11,885 nucleotides of DNA, from NCBI GenBank assembly GCA_018666295.1, contig JABIZW010000048.1, positions 1 to 11,885 on the forward strand. Reading direction: 5' to 3'. Below are positions 5,140 to 10,829 of this stretch, one piece after another. Within the stretch, counting starts at the first letter, position 1, and every line of letters begins with the position of its first letter. The stretch comes from Halieaceae bacterium (lineage in GTDB: Bacteria; Pseudomonadota; Gammaproteobacteria; Pseudomonadales; Halieaceae). Position numbers and translations under genes: made by a program. The notes under the pieces are model-generated. The model saw only the letters and a program-made list of their open reading frames with translations, had not been told where the DNA came from and made no database searches.

Positions 5140-6782
5140 CGCGCGGCCAATAGCTCTCGGGCGTTTTCGCGCGTCGCCTGGGTGACCACTGCGCCGCCCA
5201 GCATTCGGCTCAGCTCTTCAACACGCTCGTCCTCTGACAAGTAGTCTAGTTTTGTCGTGACAACGTTGTCCCCGGCTTTACTGACTTTGACGTGATGTTG
5301 CCCCTTGGCTGCCACTTGCGGTAGGTGTGTCACACACAGTACCTGTACGTTCTCGGCCAAGGTGTTGAGTAACTTCCCAACGACGTCGGCAATCGCACCA
5401 CCCACACCCACATCGACCTCATCAAAAATCATCGTTGGTGCCGTGGCGTTATCTGCGACCGCCACCTGCAGCGCGAGTGATATTCGCGAGAGCTCACCGC
5501 CGGATGCGACGCGACTCAGCGGTCCGGGTCGGCTGCCTGGGTTTGTCGCAATCCAGATTTCGATTTCTTCTAAGCCACGCGGGTCGATACTCTCAGGCGC
5601 AAGATCAATAAAGCCAACTTCAACGCTGCAGCGGTCCATAGCGAGCTGGGCCAATAGTTCCATCGCGCGCTTTGCGAGTCTCTTTGCGCCCATTGCTCGC
5701 TTTTGAGTGAGTTTTTTTGCGCGCTCAGTCCAAGACGCTTGTCGACTGCTAATCTCTGCTTCGAGCCTTTCGATACTCAGATCGCCCTGCTCAAGACCTT
5801 CGAGTTCGTCGATCAATTTTTGCAGATGCCCGGCCAGAGCTGCAGGTTGAATGCGGTGCTTGCGCGACAGGGTGTAAGCGACGTCCAAACGCGCTTCGAC
5901 CTCTTGCAATCGCTGTGGGTCCAGTTCAATCGCGTCGAGATAGCGGGTCAGCTCCGACGCCGCTTCCTCCAGTTGAATTTGAGAAGATGCGATGAGATCG
6001 CGACCTTCCTCAATCTTGGGACCGAGTCGTTCATCAATCAGGACACTGACGGAGGATCGAAGTCGGTCACTGAGGTCTGCGCACTGCTCGGCAACCCCGT
6101 GAACCGTTTCCATGATCCAGGTCGCATGACTTAACAGTGTCTGGTCGTTCTCGAGTGTCTCAAGCTCTGATTCCCCAAAGGCGAGCTCTGCGAGTTCATT
6201 AATTTGGTAGTTGAGTAGGTCTCGGCGTTCCGCCACTTCGTTACTCGAAGAGCGCAGGACTTCGAGCTCGTGCTTGAGATCGCGAAGGGTTTGGGCGTCT
6301 TCAGCCACGGCGTGTGCGTCGCCCTCGGTGCCTGCAAATGCGTCGAGCAATGCCCGTTGTACAGCACGCCGCAATAGTGACTGATGCGCATGCTGGCTGT
6401 GTATGTCGACCAATAGTTCGCCCAGCTCTGAGCACTGCGCTAATGTCGCCGGGGTCCCATTAATAAAGGCGCGCGATCGCCCATCTTGAGTCACGGTGCG
6501 TCGGATTAGGCACTCATGGCCTTCAATAAGCGCTGCACGCTCAAGCCAGTCACGCGCCAGTGGGAGGTCTTCGACACAAAACAAGGCCGATATTTCGGCG
6601 CGATCGGCACCGGCCCGCACGGCTCGAGCGTCTGCTCTATCACCAATACACAGTCCCAGCGCATCCAATAAAATCGATTTTCCCGCACCAGTCTCACCTG
6701 TGACACAGGTCATGCCACCGCGCAGCTCTACATCGAGGCGCTGGACAATGGCGTAGTCGCGAATGGATAGGTCGGTCAGCAT
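5136..6782 (-). CDS. recN: DNA repair protein RecN
   Basis: RecN is an SMC-like ATPase that acts at DNA double-strand breaks during recombinational repair. The 548-residue product is full length (E. coli 553). It shows the Walker A GETGAGKS at 29-36, the family QxHAHQSLL region (about 131-139), a long coiled-coil middle (about 155-370), the ABC signature SGGELSR near 427-433, Walker B MIFDEVD at 451-457 followed by VGVGGAIADVVG, and the H-loop VTHLPQVAA near 484-492. The ATG at 6780-6782 places MLTDLSIRDYAIV at the N terminus as in homologues; the ribosome binding site is weak (AAAGGG about 12 bases upstream). A minus-strand -10 box TATAAC lies at 6814-6809. RecN is LexA-controlled in many bacteria, but no canonical LexA box is seen here. 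Confidence 0.97.
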   Translation of the reverse strand: MLTDLSIRDYAIVQRLDVELRGGMTCVTGETGAGKSILLDALGLCIGDRADARAVRAGADRAEISALFCVEDLPLARDWLERAALIEGHECLIRRTVTQDGRSRAFINGTPATLAQCSELGELLVDIHSQHAHQSLLRRAVQRALLDAFAGTEGDAHAVAEDAQTLRDLKHELEVLRSSSNEVAERRDLLNYQINELAELAFGESELETLENDQTLLSHATWIMETVHGVAEQCADLSDRLRSSVSVLIDERLGPKIEEGRDLIASSQIQLEEAASELTRYLDAIELDPQRLQEVEARLDVAYTLSRKHRIQPAALAGHLQKLIDELEGLEQGDLSIERLEAEISSRQASWTERAKKLTQKRAMGAKRLAKRAMELLAQLAMDRCSVEVGFIDLAPESIDPRGLEEIEIWIATNPGSRPGPLSRVASGGELSRISLALQVAVADNATAPTMIFDEVDVGVGGAIADVVGKLLNTLAENVQVLCVTHLPQVAAKGQHHVKVSKAGDNVVTTKLDYLSEDERVEELSRMLGGAVVTQATRENARELLAAR

Positions 6783-6922
6783 CGTTATTATGGCCCTTTC
6801 ACACTGACGTTATAGCTCAGGTTTCAATGATTCGGAACACCACAGGACGATAAACACCAGATCAATTTCACGCTTTGCCCGTTCGGGGGTGTGTGCTACA
6901 ACACAAGGACGAGGAGAGCAAA
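6783..6922. promoter_or_regulatory. Divergent recN-hrcA intergenic region
   Basis: These 140 bases separate the two divergent genes. For recN, TATAAC (6814-6809, minus strand) is a reasonable -10 box lying inside a 17-bp imperfect palindrome CTG-N11-CAG (6804-6820). For hrcA, TGC-TACAAC around 6894-6902 may be an extended -10 box; it overlaps a short inverted repeat TGTGT-N6-ACACA (6890-6905) that could be an operator. GAGGAG at 6911-6916 is the hrcA ribosome binding site. No CIRCE element and no sigma-32 promoter were seen here. Confidence 0.35.
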
Positions 6923-7957
6923 ATGTCATCTGAAGGTCTATCAACACGTGCCGCATCGCTTTTGCGAACGCTTGTTGACATGCACATACGCGAGGGACAG
7001 CCCGTCGGTTCCAAGGCTCTGCATGTGGAAAGTGGCCTGTCGGTGAGTCCTGCGACGATCCGTAACGTCATGTCTGATCTTGAAGAGCGAGGCTACTTGT
7101 CGTCGCCGCATACGTCTGCAGGTCGGGTGCCCACGGCGCAGGGGTACCGACTTTTTGTCGACAGTTTGCTGCAAATGGGCCCCATCGATGAAACGGCTAT
7201 TCAAACACTCCGGCACGAGCTAAATCCGGGTCGGCCCTCTGCTGATCTCATTGCCTCGGCGTCTAGCCTTTTGACCCAGGTTACGTCACAAGCGGGTATC
7301 GTGACCGTCCCTCGACCAAAGGCGTCACAACTTCGGCAAATAGAGTTTTTACCGCTGTCCGACTCACGCGTATTGGTCATTTTGGTGGTGAACGAGCGCG
7401 AAGTCCAAAACCGTGTCATTGAGTTGTCGCGCCCTCTCACCGAGGCGCAGTTGAGATCGGCGGCGGACTGGATTAATCACCGCCATGCCGGAAGCGATTT
7501 ATCGCAGGTCAAACGGTTGTTGGTGGATGAAATGGCGCAAGCACGCGCTCATATCGACGACCATCTTGAGGCGGCACTGCAGTTGGCAAAGGATGCAATG
7601 GACGTCGAAGAGGCCCCTGAAGAGTACGTGGTGGCGGGTGAGAATCGTCTGCTCCAGCAGGCCGGTGCCGATGACATGGACAAGCTTCGAGAGTTGTTTG
7701 ATGCCTTTGAGCGCAAACGTGACTTACTGGAGTTGCTTGATCGCTGCTCGCGCGCCGACGGCATGCAGATTTTTATTGGTGAGGAGGCGGGGTACAAGGT
7801 CTTGGGTGACTACAGTGTGATCACCGCGCCGTATGCTCAAGGGACACAGCCTGTGGGCGTGCTCGGGGTCATTGGTCCGACGCGAATGGCCTACGAGCGT
7901 GTTATTCCGCTAGTGGATATAACAGCCCGCCTTCTTACTGCGGCACTCTCTCGATAG
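6923..7957 (+). CDS. hrcA: Heat-inducible transcription repressor HrcA
   Basis: HrcA represses chaperone operons by binding CIRCE operators and is kept active by GroEL. The 344-residue protein has an N-terminal winged helix-turn-helix (about 5-80) with PVGSKAL (27-33), VSPATIRNVMSDLEERGYL (41-59) and the highly characteristic HTSAGRVPTAQGYRLFVD (63-80). A GAF-like dimerisation region follows, ending in IGEEAGY and GVLGVIGPTRMAYERVIPLV near the C terminus, as in the family. I chose ATG 6923 because GAGGAG lies 7-12 bases before it and homologues begin shortly before the helix-turn-helix; an in-frame TTG at 6875 would add 16 unconserved residues. The gene is the first of the hrcA-grpE-dnaK-dnaJ series. 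An hrcA gene coexisting with sigma-32 promoters is known in some gammaproteobacteria such as Xylella. Confidence 0.96.
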   Translation: MSSEGLSTRAASLLRTLVDMHIREGQPVGSKALHVESGLSVSPATIRNVMSDLEERGYLSSPHTSAGRVPTAQGYRLFVDSLLQMGPIDETAIQTLRHELNPGRPSADLIASASSLLTQVTSQAGIVTVPRPKASQLRQIEFLPLSDSRVLVILVVNEREVQNRVIELSRPLTEAQLRSAADWINHRHAGSDLSQVKRLLVDEMAQARAHIDDHLEAALQLAKDAMDVEEAPEEYVVAGENRLLQQAGADDMDKLRELFDAFERKRDLLELLDRCSRADGMQIFIGEEAGYKVLGDYSVITAPYAQGTQPVGVLGVIGPTRMAYERVIPLVDITARLLTAALSR

Positions 7958-7969
7958 CCTTGTTCGTCG

Positions 7970-8000
7970 GCAGTTGTCGACAGCGCTAGTCGACAACTGC
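7970..8000. repeat. Perfect 12-bp inverted repeat between hrcA and grpE
   Basis: GCAGTTGTCGAC (7970-7981) is followed after a 7-base loop (AGCGCTA) by its exact reverse complement at 7989-8000. It begins 13 bases after the hrcA stop, so a transcript-level hairpin ending hrcA is the simplest reading. There is no T-run after either arm, so it is not a standard intrinsic terminator. It could instead be a protein-binding palindrome or a 3' stabilising stem. Confidence 0.85.
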
Positions 8001-8022
8001 ACTCAATCGAAGTAGGTGCGAA
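7996..8022. promoter_or_regulatory. Degenerate CIRCE-like element (possible HrcA operator)
   Basis: ACTGCACTC (7996-8004), 9 bases, then AGGTGCGAA (8014-8022) matches the CIRCE consensus TTAGCACTC-N9-GAGTGCTAA at 12 of 18 positions with exact spacing; the inner GCAC and GTGC halves are intact. It overlaps the right arm of the 12-bp inverted repeat and lies about 45 bases upstream of the sigma-32 promoter. It is weak and may be chance. Confidence 0.25.
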
Positions 8023-8065
8023 GCCTAAAAAAACGTAAATATCTCCAAAAGTTAGACAAAAGTGC

Positions 8066-8093
8066 CTTGAAAATAGAAAACGACTCCCCATCT
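8066..8093 (+). promoter_or_regulatory. Sigma-32 (RpoH) heat-shock promoter of grpE
   Basis: CTTGAAA (8066-8072), a 13-base spacer, and CCCCATCT (8086-8093) match the E. coli sigma-32 consensus CTTGAAA / CCCCATNT at every defined position. Transcription should start near 8100, giving a leader of about 30 bases before the grpE ATG. Confidence 0.92.
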
Positions 8094-8131
8094 TTCCCGT
8101 ATCGAACAAAACTGGGTGTGGGAGCGATCGC

Positions 8132-8689
8132 ATGTCAACCGAAAACAACGAGATTCCAGAAGATGCAGTCGAGTCACAGACCGACAGCAATGCAGTTGAT
8201 TCTGAGGATATGGAAACTGATGAACTGAGTGAGCTGGAGGCGTTGCAAGAGGAGTTGGCGTTTGCGAAAGACGCCACCCTCAGAGCACAGGCGGACGCGA
8301 TCAACGCGCAGCGTCGCGCCGAACTGGACACTGAGAAAGCACGCAAATTTGCACTCGAGCGATTCGCACAAGACTTGCTGCCCGTGGTGGACAACCTCGA
8401 GCGCGCGCTCGAGGCATCAAAGGGTTCAGATGCCGAGGGTGTCACCGCCGTTGTCGAGGGCGTAGAACTGACCCTGAAGAGTCTTGTCGATGTGCTAGCA
8501 AAGAACGGTATTACGCCTGTCGACCCGCACGGCGAGTCGTTTGATCCCCAGGTCGCTCAGGCCATGAGCATGGTTGAAAATCCTGACGTGGAGCCCAATA
8601 CGGTCATCGCCGTGATGCAAAAAGGATACTTGCTCAGAGAGCGACTGCTGCGTCCTGCGATGGTCATGGTTTCCAAGTCGAGTGCATAA
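8132..8689 (+). CDS. grpE: Nucleotide exchange factor GrpE
   Basis: GrpE releases ADP from DnaK and acts as a thermosensor of the DnaK cycle. The 185-residue protein (E. coli 197) begins with a disordered acidic segment (about 1-35). A long coiled-coil helix follows (about 36-90, including ELEALQEELAFAKDATLRAQADAINAQRR), then the family core FALERFAQDLLPVVDNLERAL (about 72-92), a short helix bundle, and the C-terminal beta domain with NGITPVDPHGESFDPQVAQAMSM (about 124-146) and QKGYLLRERLLRPAMVMV. The ATG at 8132 is preceded by GGGAG at 8120-8124. It has its own sigma-32 promoter 174 bases after hrcA, and is followed by dnaK with a second heat-shock promoter between them. Confidence 0.97.
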   Translation: MSTENNEIPEDAVESQTDSNAVDSEDMETDELSELEALQEELAFAKDATLRAQADAINAQRRAELDTEKARKFALERFAQDLLPVVDNLERALEASKGSDAEGVTAVVEGVELTLKSLVDVLAKNGITPVDPHGESFDPQVAQAMSMVENPDVEPNTVIAVMQKGYLLRERLLRPAMVMVSKSSA

Positions 8690-8706
8690 GTTTTTAACGT
8701 CGGGCG

Positions 8707-8734
8707 CTTGAAATTTGCACAGAGCGACCCATTT
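8707..8734 (+). promoter_or_regulatory. Sigma-32 (RpoH) heat-shock promoter of dnaK
   Basis: CTTGAAA (8707-8713), a 13-base spacer and ACCCATTT (8727-8734) match the sigma-32 consensus except for the first C of the -10 box. The spacing is the same as in the grpE promoter. The predicted start near 8741 gives a leader of about 45 bases before dnaK. Confidence 0.88.
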
Positions 8735-8753
8735 ACAAAGACAAGATAAGTTG

Positions 8754-8767
8754 CCGGGACCTCCCGG
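8754..8767 (+). promoter_or_regulatory. GC-rich hairpin in the dnaK leader
   Basis: CCGGG (8754-8758) and CCCGG (8763-8767) form a five-pair stem with an ACCT loop. It lies in the predicted 5' untranslated region, five bases before the AGGAG ribosome binding site (8772-8776). It could protect the 5' end of the message or tune translation. Function is inference. Confidence 0.5.
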
Positions 8768-8784
8768 TCGTAGGAGAGAAAGAG

Positions 8785-10710
8785 ATGGGAAAGATTATTG
8801 GGATTGACCTCGGCACCACAAACAGCTGTGTGTCAGTGCTCGAAGGCGGTAAGCCACGTGTGATTGAAAACGCCGAAGGTGGACGCACAACGCCATCAAT
8901 CGTTGCGTATGCGGACGACAACGAGGTGTTGGTGGGCCAATCGGCAAAGCGCCAAGCAGTGACAAATCCAACGAACACCTTGTTTGCAGTCAAGCGTCTT
9001 ATTGGTCGCAGATTTGAAGACGATGTGGTTCAGAAAGACATCAAGATGGTCCCTTACAGCATCGTAAAGGCTGATAACGGCGATGCTTGGGTTCAAGCGA
9101 AAGACGAAAAAATGGCCCCCCCTCAGGTGGCGGCTGAAGTCCTTCGTAAGATGAAGAAGACGGCGGAGGAATACCTGGGCGAGTCGGTGACCGAGGCCGT
9201 CATTACAGTGCCCGCGTACTTCAACGACTCTCAGCGACAGGCAACCAAGGACGCAGGCCGCATTGCGGGTCTTGAAGTGAAGCGCATCATCAATGAGCCC
9301 ACGGCTGCGGCGCTTGCCTACGGTATGGATAAAGCTCAGGGCGACCGTACGGTTGCGGTCTATGACTTGGGTGGCGGTACTTTCGATATCTCGATCATTG
9401 AGATTGCTGAAGTTGACGGTGAGCATCAGTTTGAAGTGCTGGCGACTAACGGCGATACGTTCCTCGGTGGTGAGGACTTTGACCTGCGCCTTATTGAGTT
9501 TCTCGCGGAAGAGTTTAAGGCGGAGAACGGAATCGATTTGCACGGTGATCCACTTGCCTTGCAGCGTCTCAAAGAGGCTGCTGAAAAGGCGAAGATCGAG
9601 CTTTCAAGTTCCCAGCAGACCGAGGTGAACCTGCCTTACATCACGGCTGATGCCACAGGTCCAAAACACTTAGTCGTAAAGCTCAGTCGCTCGAAACTTG
9701 AGTCGTTGGTGGAAGCGTTGGTGAAGCGCTCGTTGGAGCCTTTAAAAGTTGCGTTGAAGGACTCGGGATTGTCAAAAACTGAGATCGACGACGTGATCCT
9801 CGTTGGTGGTCAAACCCGCATGCCGATGGTTCAGCAGGCCGTTGCAGACTTTTTTGGCAAGGAGCCCCGTAAGGACGTCAATCCGGACGAGGCGGTTGCT
9901 ATGGGTGCGTCCATTCAGGGTGCAGTCTTGGCTGGTGACGTTAAAGACGTCTTGTTACTTGACGTCACACCTCTCACCCTTGGCATCGAAACAATGGGCG
10001 GTGTTGCGACGCCACTCATTGAAAAGAATACGACGATCCCAACAAAAAAATCACAGGTCTTTTCAACGGCCGACGACAACCAGACGGCGGTGACGATTCA
10101 CGTTGTTCAGGGCGAGCGAAAGCAGGCGGCAACAAATAAGTCGCTGGGTCGTTTTGATTTGGCCGACATTCCACCAGCACCGCGCGGCATGCCGCAGATC
10201 GAGGTAACCTTCGATCTGGATGCGAACGGTATCTTGAACGTGTCAGCAAAAGATAAGGCAACGGGTAAAGAGCAGTCGATTCGCATCACGGCGTCGGGTG
10301 GCTTGTCTGACGATGATATCGAGCAAATGGTCGCCGACGCTGAGGCTAACGCTGAAGCCGACAAGAAGTTTGAAGAGATCATTTCGGCACGCAACAGCGC
10401 GGACGGTATGATCCACGCGGCGAAGAAAACGCTTGAAGAGGCTGGAGAGCACGCCAGTGATGAGGAGCGCGCGGCCATTGAAGCGGCGATTACGGAAGCG
10501 GAAGAGGCTGTTAAAGGCGACGACAAAGACGTGATCGAGGCGGCAACAACCAAGTTGACTGAAGTGACCAGCGGTGTTGCGCAAAAAATGTATGCCGCGC
10601 AAGCTGAAGCGGGTGAAGCTGCTGGTGAGCAGGCGCCTGAGGAAGACGCAGTCGACGGCGATGTGGTCGATGCTGAGTTCGAAGAGGTTCGCGAAGACGA
10701 CAAGCGTTGA
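8785..10710 (+). CDS. dnaK: Molecular chaperone DnaK (Hsp70)
   Basis: DnaK is the ATP-dependent Hsp70 chaperone that works with DnaJ and GrpE. The 641-residue protein (E. coli 638) is collinear with the family: GIDLGTTNSCVSV at 6-18, NDSQRQATKDAGRIAG and RIINEPTAAALAYG in the ATPase domain, the phosphate-binding DLGGGTFDISI at 194-204, VGGQTRMP, and the interdomain linker DVLLLDVTP at 388-396, the same numbering as E. coli. The substrate-binding domain and helical lid follow, with a low-complexity tail rich in Ala, Glu and Asp ending EEVREDDKR, close to the EEVKDKK end of E. coli DnaK. AGGAG at 8772-8776 supports the ATG. The gene has its own sigma-32 promoter, and a strong terminator separates it from dnaJ. 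Confidence 0.99.
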   Translation: MGKIIGIDLGTTNSCVSVLEGGKPRVIENAEGGRTTPSIVAYADDNEVLVGQSAKRQAVTNPTNTLFAVKRLIGRRFEDDVVQKDIKMVPYSIVKADNGDAWVQAKDEKMAPPQVAAEVLRKMKKTAEEYLGESVTEAVITVPAYFNDSQRQATKDAGRIAGLEVKRIINEPTAAALAYGMDKAQGDRTVAVYDLGGGTFDISIIEIAEVDGEHQFEVLATNGDTFLGGEDFDLRLIEFLAEEFKAENGIDLHGDPLALQRLKEAAEKAKIELSSSQQTEVNLPYITADATGPKHLVVKLSRSKLESLVEALVKRSLEPLKVALKDSGLSKTEIDDVILVGGQTRMPMVQQAVADFFGKEPRKDVNPDEAVAMGASIQGAVLAGDVKDVLLLDVTPLTLGIETMGGVATPLIEKNTTIPTKKSQVFSTADDNQTAVTIHVVQGERKQAATNKSLGRFDLADIPPAPRGMPQIEVTFDLDANGILNVSAKDKATGKEQSIRITASGGLSDDDIEQMVADAEANAEADKKFEEIISARNSADGMIHAAKKTLEEAGEHASDEERAAIEAAITEAEEAVKGDDKDVIEAATTKLTEVTSGVAQKMYAAQAEAGEAAGEQAPEEDAVDGDVVDAEFEEVREDDKR

Positions 10711-10756
10711 GCAAAGCGGGTTGAACCGCGCAGGTTTTTAACTCTGTAAACGCGCT

Positions 10757-10793
10757 ACGGGTTTCAACTTCGGGTTGGAATCCGTTTTTTTTT
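10757..10793 (+). terminator. Intrinsic terminator between dnaK and dnaJ
   Basis: A 12-pair stem (10757-10768 with 10774-10785, containing two G-U pairs) closes a TTCGG loop and runs straight into nine T residues (10785-10793). This is a strong Rho-independent terminator on the plus strand, 46 bases after the dnaK stop and 36 before the dnaJ start. It probably reduces dnaJ transcription relative to dnaK. Confidence 0.9.
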
Positions 10794-10799
10794 AAATGA

Positions 10800-10819
10800 G
10801 TTGCCGTGATTCTGGCAAC
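10800..10819 (+). promoter_or_regulatory. Small hairpin next to the dnaJ ribosome binding site
   Basis: GTTGCC (10800-10805) and GGCAAC (10814-10819) form a six-pair stem with an 8-base loop, ending one base before AGGAAG (10820-10825), the dnaJ ribosome binding site. It may influence translation initiation. A start-site promoter for dnaJ was not recognised in this gap. Confidence 0.45.
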
Positions 10820-10829
10820 AGGAAGCACT

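Noticed and set aside
7891..8445. Long minus-strand open frame of 184 codons across the hrcA-grpE region
   Set aside because: It is low-complexity (Ser, Ala, Arg rich), lies antisense to the clearly real grpE, and has no ribosome binding site or family resemblance.
8896..9543. Minus-strand open frame of 215 codons inside dnaK
   Set aside because: It is fully antisense to the highly conserved DnaK ATPase domain; its length reflects codon bias of dnaK rather than a gene.
10107..10703. Minus-strand open frame of 198 codons opposite the dnaK C terminus
   Set aside because: It is a Ser/Ala-rich antisense shadow of the Ala/Glu/Asp-rich DnaK lid and tail.
10715..10740. Possible second terminator just after dnaK (GCGG/CCGC stem, then five Ts)
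   Set aside because: The stem is only four pairs and is separated from the T-run by several bases; the strong terminator at 10757-10793 explains the region better.
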